Position numbers and translations under genes: made by a program. Below the pieces are notes generated by a model, which did not search any database, was not told the DNA's origin, and was given only the letters and a program-made list of their open reading frames with translations. 64,000 nt of DNA, taken from contig JACDOX010000051.1 of NCBI GenBank assembly GCA_014549065.1, positions 2,233,428-2,297,427 on the forward strand. The letters run 5' to 3'. Origin of the DNA: Cardinalis cardinalis. Its lineage: Eukaryota; Chordata; Aves; Passeriformes; Cardinalidae. This document shows positions 37,111 to 49,900 of this stretch, piece after piece. Each line of letters starts with the position of its first letter. Position 1 is the first letter of the stretch.

Positions 37111-37460
37111 CTGAAATTTTGCTGACCGACTTTTCTGAGTCATCTCCCAGACTCGCAGCTGCCCTGGCGAGTCCGCACGTCCCGAGAGGACCCAAACCCC
37201 TGCGCTCCCATCGGAATTTAAACCCCAGCCTCTGCCTTTCAGGGGAGTGGGCGGGCGAAAGGGTCTCGGCTTTATGGACAGAACCCGTTCAGGGCGGGGA
37301 GCGCTCTTCAGCCCAAATCGCGGCAGCTTTCCCCCAAAGCCCCGCTCCGCTCCCTCCGCCCCCGCCCCGAACCTGCCCGAGGGGAGCGGAGGAGCCGCTC
37401 CTCGGGCGGGGCGTGCGCATGCGCGGAGAGGGGCGGCGCGCGCGCGCAGGCAGCGGGGCC

Positions 37461-37505
37461 ATGGCCGCCCGTCCGCGGGGCCGCGGGGAGTCGGCGGCGC
37501 CCTGA
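37461..37505 (+). other. Upstream ORF 1 in the RNF145 leader (14 codons)
   Basis: ATG in a strong context (GCCATGG), 14 codons, then TGA. It is transcribed only if initiation lies upstream of 37461. Such uORFs usually reduce translation of the main frame, but that effect is inferred here. Confidence 0.4.
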
Positions 37506-37522
37506 GGCGGCGCGGCGCGGCC

Positions 37523-37582
37523 ATGGTGCCTCGAGGAGCCGCTCTGCCGCCGGGCACCGAACCGCCGCCGCCGTCGGTGTGA
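37523..37582 (+). other. Upstream ORF 2 in the RNF145 leader (19 codons), in frame with RNF145
   Basis: ATG again in GCCATGG context, 19 codons rich in Pro, then TGA at 37580-37582. If the donor at 37679 is joined to the acceptor at 46719, this frame continues without another stop (and without another ATG) into the RNF145 start codon. Only the TGA therefore separates it from an N-terminal extension. Confidence 0.4.
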
Positions 37583-37678
37583 GAAGCGCGGAGCCACCGC
37601 CGCGCCACCGGGGAGCAGGAGCGAGAGGAGGAGGAAGAAGAGGAGGAGGAGGCGGCGGCGGCGACCCCGCGGGTTCAG

Positions 37679-40600
37679 GTGATTCCCGCACGCGCCGCCT
37701 CAGGCACGCGCGCGCGCGCGCCCCCGCGGCGCCCCCCGCCCGCCACTCCCGGACCCCTCCGCGCCCCCGCCGCTCCCGCGCGTGTCCGCGCCGGTGCCGG
37801 GGCTCTCTCCCCGGCCTTCCCTGCGCGCAGCCCCCCTCCCGCTCCTCCCCGCCCTCCGCCCCCCTTCCCCTCCCCGCTCCCCTCCTCCGCCGGCGCCGGG
37901 AGCCGCCGGGGTTACTGGAGTTCAGCGGGGCCGGGCAGGATGCGCGGGGCTGCCCGCGGCGCCGGCGGTGAGCGCGGGAGTTGCGCCGGGCGGGGAATGA
38001 GTGTCCTGTCGGGGAGTGGGGTAAGGGCGCCGCGGTTCGCATCCCCGTGCTGGCCCCGGGGATGAGCTGCGGGCTCCCGCAGCCCTGACACAGCTTGGCC
38101 GGAGGGCTGCGGTGCTGCCCGCCCTGCCTGGGGTCGGGCTGTGCCCTCGCTGGGGCCCGGCTGTGCCCGCAGCCGGCTGAGCATCCCCCGGCCCGGCTGA
38201 GACACGGAGCGGAGCCGGGCACCTCTCCTGGAGACGGGCCCTGGAGCATATGGTCATGCTTATGTAAGGAGCAGCCTGCCCGTGGCGTGGAGAACAGGGC
38301 TTTTTGCATCTTCCCTACTTATGTCATGTCAGTCGGTTCTATGAGACCTTCTGTAGCCTTATAAAATAAGGTTTGTGATGAGAATTTTCATTTTTCTTCT
38401 GTGCTCGGGAGTAGTTCTGTGTACCAAGTANACTTGTGACAGATGGAGCTCTTAGAGGGATGCTTACCTTCTGGTTGTGCTGCCTTTTTGGGTGTGTGTG
38501 TGGGACCCAGTGCATAAATAATGCAATTGGGGGAATAAAGTGAAAAAAATCTGATTATTTTTTTGGGCGTGTAATGCCGCAAGTANCGGCAAATGAAGGA
38601 GAATGTTAGAAGCTATGGGCGAAATATACCAAAGAAAAGTGAAATTTCTGTAATATGACTCATAAATATTAGCCATTTGTGATCTCATTCAGAATACTTT
38701 TCTTTTGAAATCTGTAGGTGTTGCGGTATTCATTTCTTATGCAGTTTTTAGTACAGTAGTTTCTGTTAACTTGTGTTTCAGACTTGGATACTTTCACATA
38801 TATTTCAGTTAGGGTTTGTCTGTGCTTGTAATTGTCTGTAGAGATNAAACTTGGGAGGATAAGAAGGAAATAATTCTTTTGATCGTTCTTGTAGGGTTAA
38901 TGAAGATAGATTTAAAAATGGAAAAAATATACTTTGGTTAGGTGAGCACTCTAAGCTATTGCACCCCATGACTTTGGTTTGTCTGTAACCTTGGCTTTTT
39001 TTTGTTGGTTATCTTAGGTAGGAGGGGGCCTGTGCATGAGAAGCTGTTTATTTTTTGTTTCTAGTTAGCTTTAATAACTAGTAATCATCTCTGGTTTTCG
39101 AGTCATAATATCACTTAAGTATTTAATAATTGCTGAACTCATTAGCATTAGGAAATGGTTGTCTTTGCGACCACCATTACGTAGAAGGTTNATCAGCAAA
39201 CTTACAGAGCAGTATAGAACTGCTGCTCATCCAGAACAAGGATTCGCTTTGTTCAATCAGCCTTGAGGAGCTACTGATGCTAGAGCCACTTGATTCTGAC
39301 GGAGACATGAACTGAGCAGGTTCGTTGGAAGAAATACCAGGGAATTCCTTCCTGTGGGAGAGAGCATGGGCAGAGATCGGTATCTCAGTCCAGTTCGGCA
39401 GCTGGAGCCCTTGCTGCAGAGGCAGAAAGGAGCATCATGCCCGTGAGCTCTGAGCGATGGGTGTGTCCTGGAAAACTCTGTGAGCCTGCTTGGTGGTTGG
39501 TGTTGCACTCACACAAACCTTCTCGAGCTGTTTGCTAAACTTGGGTCGGTTTCCTCCTCTTCAAACGGTGCAGATGGCTCCTCTTCCCCTCCTCGGGAAC
39601 CCATGTGGTGATTTACTCTTCCGAATCCATTTTTAGCTCCAAATACACCTGGCAGTGTTTGCTGTGGTTAGAGCGGACAGTTCACCATCCCTTTGCTTTT
39701 TAAGTGTGTATTCAAGTCCAGTCCTTCATTGTGATTCAGGCANCTGTACCTGTTTCCCTGCCCTTCCAGCATCTCTCGTTTCAGAGGCCCTGCTGCTCTG
39801 TAATTAGCAGCATTCTTGGGAGGAGCACTCAGAAGTGGCCACTTCATCTTGAGGAGCTTTTCTGGAAGAATTCTTTGGTTGCATTTCTTGAGTTTNAGCA
39901 TGTTTTAAAGGGAACTTTTCTGGGTGTTTCCTGTGTGTGTTTGATATTTCTGTCAGGCGAGTCTGGTGCTGCAGGAAGCTGAGCTGCCTATTTCACAGGG
40001 CTCGAAGCTTTATTTACTTGATTCTGAAAGCAGATAAGGCAGCANCAGCAATGGAAACTTTATCAGTGCTGACCTAGAGAAATCTTGAAAGTCTTATTTT
40101 CTATTTTAACTTCTTCCAAGTCTGGTAGCTAGTTATTGTCATTGCAGGTTCTAAACATAGGCTGTGTCTGAAATGGCTAAAAACTGCCTGGGCAACTGTG
40201 GAGGATGAAATATATTTCATCCTGNTGTGTGGCAACACGTTTGGGTTGCAGGGTTTTTGTGAGCTTTGCCTGTGGCTGGTGTTCCTGGGATCCAGCTCTC
40301 TGGGGTGGGATGTCACTGCATCATCTCGGGCTCTCATTAATGCTCCGTGTGCAGCTCCTCTGGGTATTCTCTCCTCTGCAGAGGCGCTTTGGGATTGCTG
40401 CCCAGATTTTCTCAGAATGTGCTGATACAAATGTGGTTAGGCAGGCTTGTAGGTGTGGGCTTGCAAACACGGGCTGTGATGGCAAAAAACCTGCTGAATA
40501 ACTGGTTAATAAACCAAACCTTGAACTGGTGAGAAACTGGGGAGCCAGAAAGGACCTTGGAGCAGTTTGGTTTGTTGAGTCAACNTAGGTTTTCTTCTGA

Positions 40601-43600
40601 AGATTTTAATTAAAGGTATTATTAATTATATTTTAATTTTAATGAATTAGCTTGCTGTCTTTCAGGTACCCAGCTAAGCTGTGATCTCAAAATCAAGCAG
40701 CCCCTCTTAGTGTGACTGNATTTCAACTGATCATGTGCAGGCAGGGTGTGAATCCCATAGGAATGCGCAGAAGGAAGGATTTTGCTGCATACCTGGTGGA
40801 TTTGTTAACCTTTGTTAACACATGTTAGTCCCTGAGCTCAGTTCCTTTGTCTACTTGCTCATTATGAAAAATAAAAGCCACAGGATGTTTTACAGGCTAC
40901 CAATGAATAATATAATGCACTTGCTGTATAATTGAGAGTGGGCTGAAACTGTTAATAGTGTATAAACATACTTGAGAAATAAATCTTTAAGAAAAACTTT
41001 GTCTTCACAGCTCTGTGATATGTATCTTCATTTTCTGGATTGGTTTTCTTTCCCCTCATATAAAATTTCCTAGAATTAATGAAAGTTGGAAATGTAGATG
41101 ATTTTTTATTCTTTGCAATTAACCTTCCGTAGTTGCTTTTGTCCATTTTTAACATGCCTTTAATGCGAATTCATGTTCATTGAAGTCCCTGTGAACAGAG
41201 AAGAGTTTGACCTAATTTATTTTGCAGTAACATTTGCTTTTGCAAAACACGTGCTGCGTTTGTTTGGAATGGTTAACCTTAGCTGTGCCTCAGTTCACAA
41301 CTGAATGAGTCTTGGATGAGTAGGAATGTAGGAATTACTGTGTTTTCTAGGTAGAAATACCTGTTCTTCAGGCACACCACTGCAGCAGTTGTATAGCAAT
41401 CCATATTGTTAGACCAGATGGGGAAGAAAAGGGAAAAAAATAAGGAGAAAGAGAAACTAAGGAGAAAAAAAATACTGTTTGTTCTTGTTAACTGCTTACA
41501 CAGCAAGATCGAGCTGTCTGTTTGCTGACTGNCTCTCTAAACCTTTAAATGGAAGGCTGAATACTCTCTGGTTATTATTTGAAATTCCTGGACGCCCCCG
41601 GTGCTGTGGGAGTGAGCATTACTGGGAGCAGTGACTGGGTGCCAGTGCCGGTGTTGCTGTGCACGTCTGCAGTGTTCCAGGGCTTTGTTCCTGCTCCCGG
41701 GATCTCGCTGGATCTGGCCTTCTCAGCAGAAATCTTTGATTGCTGTCCTTGTTAGCCAGTTTCAGTTGTATGGGAGCAANGCAGTCTTTTCCTTTCCTTG
41801 CCACTGTCTGTGAGGGAGGGAGCCCTTTTGATGGATTGGTGACTCACGTATTCTGAGTTCTAGGTTTGTTTTTGTTTTTCTACAGAATCACACGAAGAGA
41901 TTCTTTTCTAAGTGCATATTTGATAAACCTTTTAGTCCTGTTCCTTCCCTCTGCTTCCCTTTGTTCTCTCCCTCCCAAACTGATGATAGAAGGATCTGAG
42001 TCTTTGAAGAATGGGATTCTTCTGTAATTAAAATTCTTTTTGCTCCTCAGACCAGGACAGGTGTATAGAAGGCAGTGAGTGGGTAGAATCCAGCTGATGG
42101 GTCTAATTTTAGTTGTTGGACTGTGACACTGAACTTTTCTACAGCTACAGATTGGAGTTGTATGTTTTGTATTTTGTTTGGGTTTATTTTTTAAATATTT
42201 TTTCCTTTTCAAAGCATGTCTAGCCAAGTTTACCTCAAAGGAAAACAAAAGGTTTTCCTGGTGATATTTTTAGTTTCAGAATCTATTATTGAAAAATAAT
42301 CTTAACGTGGAAACTAAACTACCGACCAGAATCCGCTTGTTAACGGATGTATCCAGAGTAACTAGCGTTTCATAGATGTGAGAAACAGAAGCTGAAATTC
42401 TCTCTTTTGGATTTTAGTCAGTNTTGCCAAGTATTTTAGATTGTGATCCTGTAGCAGAATGAGCATCTTGTTCACAGATGTGAGGCTGAATGTTGCAGGA
42501 TCAAGTCTGGTTTTGAGGTTCTGATTTGACTGGGATTACTTTCTGTGGTGATTTTTGGTGGCAATAGGCTTGGAATAACTCACATTTGCAGGTATTCCAG
42601 TTTCTTTCTGTAACTATTTAGTAACTTTATGATTAATGCTTTCCTAAATGAAAAAACTTTTCTCTGTTAATGTAATTTTGTACCTGTTTGGATAAATGAG
42701 TGTGGATTTTTGCTACCCCCTGTGCTGCTTTACCAGGGCATATTTTCTGCCTGTGATGTGATGGATTTATATTTATGTTGGTGCAGAAGCAACAGTTACT
42801 CTGGTTTAAGTGGCAGAATTCACAGCTTCAGCTGAAATGGCAAAATTTTGTTGTGATAAAACTTCAGAAAAAAAATTCTGTGAAAGGGAAAATGTGTGTT
42901 ATCTTTGAGAGGGTATGTGCCGTGTGATCACACTCAAGATGGTCTGTTCTGCTGATGGAATGAGCTGGGACAACTTGAAGGAGTTTTTTCCCTTTTTCTT
43001 TTAATTGATTTTTGCCAATTCTACTGTTTTCTTTAAGGCTAACCAGGAATATGCTATTGACAAAATGGGTGTGCCAGGGGAGGGAGGGATTNTTGAAATA
43101 TAATTGTTATAAAACAAAAATGAACGCTCCATGCTCCATGAACAATCAGTTATAAAGTGAATTTTTTAAAAGGTTGTTTTGGCCAAATAGCTCAGCTTAA
43201 GATCTGAAATCTGAAGTTCTTAGTCTTGGCTTTTGCTGGAATTGAGTTAATTTTGGTAACTGCTGCAGTGCTGTGTTTTGGATTTAGTACAAGAATAATG
43301 TTGGTGGCACACCAATGGTTTAGTTGGTGCCAAGCAGTGCTTGCTCTCAATCAAGGACTTTCCAGTTTCCTGTGCTCTGACAGTGAGCAGGTGCACAAGG
43401 AGCTGGGGGCACTGGGCAAAGGGATATTCCACAGCACAGAACCTCATGNCCAGAGTATGAACAGGGGGGAACTGGCTGGGAGACACTGAGTGCTGCTCAG
43501 GGACTGGATGGGCATTGAGGGTGGTGAGCANCTGCANTGTGGCACTGGTTTCTCTTCGCTTTTAGTCCTCTCTTTTTCTGTTCTTTTTTGGTTATTATCT

Positions 43601-46600
43601 GCCATTCACCACAGTTACTATCATTATCACTATTCTGTCATTATTTTATTTATTAAAGTGTTCTTATTTCAACCAAAAGCTTTTACCTTTTTTCACTTCT
43701 TTCTGTCCCACTGGCAGGGGTGATGGTAATCAAATGGCTGTGTGATATTAATTCCCAGCAGGAGTTAAACCATGGCAGTCTTCCTGAGATTGTTCCTTTT
43801 CTTACTCTAATTTGGAACAGGGAGATGTTTGAAATCATGGGAAAAAATTTTGAAACACAAACAAGTGGCTCCCCAGTCCATGTTTTGGCTTTGTACAACA
43901 AGTGACCTATTTTNTTTTTTTTTTCTAATGTCTGAACATCCAGCAGCTCCTGTCATCATCATTTATCTAAAGGTTTTAGAGGTTTAATGTTGTGGTTGTT
44001 TTTTTGTTTGTTTTTACACCAATCAAAATAATGTATTGTGAGAGCTCTTTACAATATAATGAGCTTAGAGCAATGGACTTTGCTTGTCTCTATTTCGTTC
44101 TGTTAGAACTTGGCAGCCATTACAACTGAGCCTTTATTTAACACATCCGCATTTCTAGTGGAGTTAATTTTAAAGAGTTTCTTCTTAGTATTGGGATTTT
44201 TTGTCACTCAGGGACAGAAGATGCTGTGGAGTTGCAGTGGCTGCTCCTCAGCACTTCCGTTNCGACATGATGTGGTTTTCAAAGTTTGTGTTGCTTTTGT
44301 TTTAGCAGCATTTGAAATTGAATTATTTTAGGTAGTCTAAATGCTGTGCTTTTTANTTTGCTGTGTCTCAAGTGTGTGTGCATGAGTTTGGGAGGCAGAA
44401 TTTTTCAGCTTAATTTGGATGTGCTGATCCTCANGTTAACTTTCAGTATTACGTTGTCCATGTAATTATTTTTTTGGCGTAATTAAGGAAAGTGAAAGCT
44501 CAAGTGGAAGTTACCTTCTTGCCATGCATNTTTGGTTGTTTTTGACGACTGAAAAAGGTTTGACAGTTTTGAGAATGTAATTTGATGTCAGGCACTTGTT
44601 GTCACTTTACATGGATATTTTTATGACAGTATGAAAACCTGTCAGTCCCTGCTCATCCCTTCCCTGCATCCTGATCTACTTGGAAAAGGAACCTAGTAAA
44701 AAATGAGGAGGCAGCCTAATTTCTGAGTTTTGATTAAATTTATGAACTTAACAAACCCATGGATTTTTGAGAATTCTGGGACATCTAAAATATTTTGATG
44801 TGAATTATTTAAAATTCTAATTTTTTGTAACTCCTTGTGTACAACTTTTTAACTCCCAACTTCTGTTTGTACAATACCTTCCCTTTAAACTCAGTCTTTT
44901 ATTCACACAAAATGTTGAATGCTCTGATTCTGTAGTAGNTGCTTGGGTGGTAGTTTTGTAAATATTCTAAATATTTGTAGTCTTCTGGCTGACCTTTTAA
45001 TTTGTGTTGGGCAGCTCTGTGAAATGCTGGTGTTGTGCGGGGTGCCCGATGTGGTTGGAAGGCGCTTCCTGCATGAGGGGAAGGATGTGCTCCCCTTGGG
45101 GTTTGTAGAGCTGTTGCAAGAGCTCTGTAAAAAGTGCCAGCATTTACATAACTTGAAAAATCAGACTGTGGGCTAGACAATGGCAGGCAACAGCCCTGCA
45201 ACCTGTGGTTTATTGAGCCAAATCTCAGTTTTGATCTGTCCTGACTTCTTGAGCTGAATTAATTTTATGTCATCACGGCTTGAGAGGTGTGACATGAACA
45301 GTTTGCAGTGTCATCTAGGCCATGGCAACACAAATAAAACCTCACACGAGGCTTGTGTGTAAGTGAGAGGTCTTGGGNTTTTTTTTAGTTATTTGGGCTG
45401 TGTTTTTTTTCTTAATGTACATTTGCATGGTTTCACTTCATGCTGGACTTCCGTGCTGGCTTGAGGTATAGAAGTTGCACAGCTGCAAAAGCTTTTATAA
45501 CTTAGACAAGAACAATATGAATAAAGTCCTGTAAAACTTTATTTAAAAGTGTAGTTCAAGTGTAGGTTTTTCCATGTCTTTGCTCTGGCTGCAGTTCTTT
45601 CCAATTGTCCCCTTAATAATTGGTATTGGGAGCCTTTTCTTAAGTCTGACCTCATGGGGGGCTGATTGTGCTGCAGGTGATTTTTCTTTGAGTGGCTTCT
45701 TGTGCATAAAAACTTGCTGGATCATCCCCATCTTCAACTGCACTTCTCTAATGCAGCCTGGGGTGAATCATGTTCAAGGGATGGGCAGGTGGTGAATGGT
45801 AAAACCAGCACATTTCATTTAGGAACAGCTGTCAGTCTTAGCTGACAGGATGTCAAACTGATCCTTTTACTCTTTAAAATTATATTGTTTGTGGCTTTTG
45901 AGATGCTGTTGTGGACCAGCTGTTTAAAAAACAAAAATGCCCTTTTTTGTTGTGCATCATCCATCTTACCTGATGGCAAACTTCAAATTTAAATTANCTT
46001 CTAGTATCCAGGAGTGAGGATGTGGTCATTTGTTTGTATGATTCTGTGTGAGTTACACAGAAATGAATAGAATTAGTTGCATTATTGGTCCCAAATCTTC
46101 AAAACACACAGCCCTCAAATTATATAAATAGATAAATTTGTAGAAGTTAATTAAGGCTGCAAATGATTTTTTTAAAGCTTTTCGGTAATTCAAAATTATT
46201 TTTTGCAATTTGCATTGAGGAAATGAATCCAAAATATTTACAGACCTGCCTTAATTGGTGATTATTTAATTTGAGAGACACAGAAATAGTGCTAAGCTAG
46301 ATGGATGTAGTGTTTGAATTTTATTGGTGTTTGGTTTCTAAAGCATGCAGAGTATTGCATTCTAATGCTCTTCATGTAAATGTTCATGTAGTACCTANCA
46401 CACTGGGGGATTTCACTGAGACCTCAGATGCTAAATGAGTGTAAATAAGAACGGTGCACACCCCCTTAGACCATTTTCATGTCATTAACTTGCCCTCCCC
46501 CCATTTTACAGTGTCACCATGGAAAAAAACTGCTAGCAAATTGACCTTTATATAGCCAAAATAGAAGCTGTCCTGTCTGGATTTGAGTTTAACTCAGTTG

Positions 46601-46718
46601 ATTCATTCAGCCGTTTGTGGCCACACAGGAAGCCCCATTCAGAGGATCACAAAGCCTAATGGCTGTTTGTACAGTGGGATTGATCTGATTACTCTTCTCT
46701 CTCTTGTGCTATTTACAG
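37679..46718 (+). other. RNF145: RNF145 intron 1
   Basis: About 9 kb. It contains the rest of the CpG island to about 38270, then AT-rich sequence and a solo LTR at 43222-43777. No alternative coding exon was recognised. Its limits depend on the inferred exon 1. Confidence 0.55.
43222..43777 (+). mobile_element. Endogenous retrovirus solo LTR, complete, in RNF145 intron 1
   Basis: About 556 bases with the same body as the LTR at 27079. Its 5' end is at AGTCTTGG, the first base mutated from the usual TG, and its 3' end is ...GTTAAACCATGGCA. Flanking pentamers TTCTT (43217-43221) and GTCTT (43778-43782) match at four of five bases, compatible with a 5-bp target duplication. No internal viral sequence is attached. 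It is in the same orientation as RNF145. Confidence 0.88.
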
Positions 46719-46932
46719 TCTGCTGCCAATTCACAGAAAGGGAAGAGAATGGCTGCGAAGGAGAAGTTGGAGGCAGTATTAAACGTGGCCCTAAGGGTCC
46801 CCAGCATCATGCTGTTGGATGTCTTGTACAGATGGGATGTCAGCTCATTCTTCCAGCAGATCCAAAGAAGTAGCCTGCACAACAACCCTCTCTTCCAGTA
46901 CAAGTACTTGGCCCTTAATATGCATTATGTGG
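46719..46932 (+). CDS. RNF145: RNF145 exon 2, containing the start codon
   Basis: The acceptor ATTTACAG precedes 46719 and the donor G|GTAAGT follows 46932. The start ATG at 46749 has A at -3 and G at +4. The 30 leader bases in the exon are in frame and stop-free. The coding part is 184 bases: 61 codons plus one base. The encoded segment is the cytosolic N-terminus and the start of the first membrane region. Confidence 0.95.
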
Positions 46933-49900
46933 GTAAGTATAGATCTCTTCAAGAGAAAATACTACTCTACTAAATACCTTTTGGCTTGCTACAAGAATTT
47001 TAAGAATTTAGTAACAGCATGTTAATATATTGATTGCAGAGAATAACATGGCAATGCATTCATTACAGTTCTGCCTGAGGGACAGTTTATGTTAGCAGCA
47101 AAGAAATCCTGCCCAAGGTTTTTACTGATTGTTGTTATTTAGCCTTTACAAGTAAACCTGGTGTTTGGAAACACAATTGATGTCCTGAAAGAAGAGCACA
47201 GGGACTTTGGCTGGGATCTGACTGATGAGGAAGCTGCTGTGAAATGCTGTGCAGACAAGAAGTATAAAAACATTAAACAACAGGCTAGAGAGAAGGTGGT
47301 CTGATTTGGACTGACCACAGCAATAGAAATTTAGTTTTCTCTGCTGCACCATTTTGGCTCTTCAGTTTACACACCTATGAACCATCTCTGTGCCGTGAGT
47401 GGATTCGAGCAGGTAACCAGCCCTTGTGTTGCAGATAAATGGACNAAATTACTAACTCAGCTCAGGCAGTGAGGTGTGAACCTTGGCCTGCAAGTCTAGC
47501 TCTGCAATGCTGGGTGTCTGTTTTTGGGAGATGAAAGGGTTGGTGTTCTGGGACCTGCTCTCCAGGTGAGAGTGTGATTCATCTGCACATGAGGTGAATA
47601 GGGATTGGATTTGGGCAGTTGAGGTTGATCTCTGGCAAGCATCTGCCTGAGCACTGCCTGGCTTGGAGAGAAAGGGCTGGCATATAATTTAACCACTCTG
47701 GAGTGTTTCTTCTTGTAGATGGTTTTGGAAGATAAAGATGCACTGCAGTCAGCTAAAGGAAACACACTTTACTTAAGCAGTTAGGAAACTCTGGGCTTTT
47801 GAAGGAGCATGTCCTGACTTTAATCCTGACTGTGTAAGTGTTGGCATGAGGCTTCCCTTTTTTGTAATTCCTGTTGTCTGGAAATCATTTACGGCACTGA
47901 AAGTGTGTTACTGCACAGCTTTCTTTGTTATGGCTCCACTGTCCTNGTNCTGGGATGACAATGTACTTGCAGTNCAAAACATTGGTGTCACAGTTCCTTT
48001 TCCTCTGTCTGTGGGAGAGGACAGCTCTCTTTGGAGCTGGTGAATGTGACACAGGGCTGTGGTGGCCTGTACCTACAGCTGGCTTTCTCCTGCATTTGTG
48101 TGCACATACAAAGCTTTTAGGGATCACTGTATCTGATCAGGTTCTAGTGCTGAATTAAAAGCTTTGCAGTAGGTTTTCAAGATGGCAGTGGGAAATTTCC
48201 AGCTATGACAAAGCCCCTCTTAACAAGCATTTAATAATCTTTTCCTTTTAAAGTATGTTGAGATACACCAATAAAAAACACTGCAGAGGGGGTGGGTATT
48301 GTTACCAAAGAATTTCCCATCTGGTTGCTATTTTTATACTAAACCAGTGAAATCTGACTTTTTGCTCCTTGTACAAGGGGTACTTTTGTCCTGGTGAACA
48401 ATCACTCAGCAGTTCTTTTACNTCTTGCTTTTATGACATTGAATGTATGCACTTCTGTTTCTCCAACTGGTGGTTGCTGAGCAAGAAGAACTTGTAAATT
48501 GTCAAACATGGTGCTTGTTTGGAAAGATTTTCAGACAATTTTTAGTGACAAAACTTTTCACATAAAGTTGCTGTGTTTCTTTTCCTTGGTTGTTGGGAAT
48601 TTAAGCTGTGTCAGGGTAAAGCTGGNCTAAATCAATTTACATGCTTCCATGACATTTTATATAGATTTAGTTGCACTGCTTTAGAGTATANCATTAATTA
48701 AGATGATGTATCAAAATATATAAATTGGATTTGTAGGGAAAACAAAGTACTTTTCCACCAGTTTGGAGAATTGAGCTTCTTTGAAGATACATTTGAGGAA
48801 ATTAACTACCAGCATAGAATTTAAAAAACAATTCACTGTGAATGTATCTCAACATGCTAATCTGCTTTATTTAGGAAAAAAAAAAAGCCTCTATTCATAT
48901 TTGCAGTTAGGAAACACTGTCAGCAAATGCAGTGGCAGCTTTGCAATATCAAACAATCGCTGAATTTCTTCTACAAGCCAGTATCTTGTAGTGCTATATA
49001 TAGTGCNGTATAAGTGCTTCCAGCAGCTGAGGAAATTGGGTGCATCTATCTCGGGCAGATGCTCAAGGAACAATTTGATTAGAGAGCCCTAAAAATTAAT
49101 AAACTCTACCAGTCTTTATATAGTGAACCTTTTCCTGGAACTAAGGAGACAGAATTGGAAATTTGTTCAGAACTGGGGGTTACCAGGAGTGTCTTTTCTA
49201 TTTAAATGTAACAAGTGAAATGATGTGTGTTCCTGTGTGATTCCCATTCCAGTTAGCAGTACTGTGAGTATAATAAAAGCTTCTAAAATGTACTTTGTTC
49301 TTTTAAGCAACTTTTCCTTTTCATATCTTTCCATGAAACAGCCCTTATCTGCTTGAGCAAAGGAAAATACTCAGTCCTGATAACCACTCAACCGCAAGTT
49401 CACCTGCATGAAATGTAACTAAATATGCACAGAGCACTGCAAACAGCAGAGATGAATTTCTGGTTAGAATTGGTGAAACCTCTGTGTAGGGTAGATTAGC
49501 ACTTACTGCCAGACTTTTCCATTTTCTTCTGTAGAGCAACTGTGAGAAAACAGACACTTCTTCTTGCGTTCTTTTGGTGGAGAAGTGGAAAAAAGTTGAA
49601 ACCACGTAATTTGCTCCTGTGAAGAAGGGCAGAGCAATGCTGTTTGTGCCAAGTGGTAAATACNCTGAGCTAGATGGAAAGAGTCATGAGCTTAACCTAT
49701 AATCAGAGTCAGGCTTGGAATTTAAGTCACTGTCATGGGTGAGGCACAGAGTTGCANAAAATACAGGGTTTTCTTACTCAAGAGTAAAAATAGAGCAGTT
49801 TTCTATCTTAAACTGTNTTCTTTGTCATTACAAAAAAATAAAAAGAAATTCTCAGAAAAAAAAGGTATTTAAATATTTGGAATAGGTGGGAGATGTGTCG

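Larger units (their letters stand above)
37450..37678 (+). other. RNF145: Putative RNF145 noncoding first exon
   Basis: The exon is inferred from the position after the NRF1/GC-box promoter and a good donor, GGTTCAG|GTGATT, at 37679. It contains a purine-rich GAG/GGA tract running into GGC repeats (37618-37664) and two short upstream ORFs. The start is approximate, with no transcript evidence. Joined to the exon at 46719 it would keep the RNF145 frame open back to a TGA at 37580. Confidence 0.5.
37140..38270 (+). promoter_or_regulatory. RNF145: CpG-island promoter of RNF145
   Basis: About 1.1 kb of very GC- and CpG-rich DNA upstream of the RNF145 coding exons. A GC box (GGGCGGGGC, 37404-37412) is followed at once by a perfect palindromic NRF1 site, TGCGCATGCGC (37414-37424). 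A CGCGCGCG run and the first likely transcribed sequence near 37450 come next. No TATA box is present, which fits dispersed initiation of a housekeeping-type gene. A second possible donor (CGGCG|GTGAGC, exon end 37967) suggests an alternative first exon. Confidence 0.75.

Noticed and set aside
37940..37967. ATG at 37940 with donor at 37968 as an alternative coding first exon of RNF145
   Set aside because: Spliced to 46719 it enters the wrong frame and does not extend RNF145. It could only be an upstream ORF of an alternative leader.
37308..38309. A 333-codon minus-strand open frame across the RNF145 CpG island
   Set aside because: Composition is Arg/Ala/Pro/Gly throughout, the usual product of stop-poor CpG-rich DNA. 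Similar frames exist on both strands at the same place, with no domain and no splice context.
43226..43489. An 87-codon frame at 43226 and a matching 89-codon frame at 27083
   Set aside because: They look conserved because both lie in copies of the same LTR. LTRs do not encode protein here.
44943..45201. Open frames of 77 and 100 codons on opposite strands near 45 kb
   Set aside because: No recognisable family, no splice signals of matching phase, and mutual overlap on opposite strands suggests chance in a slightly GC-richer patch.
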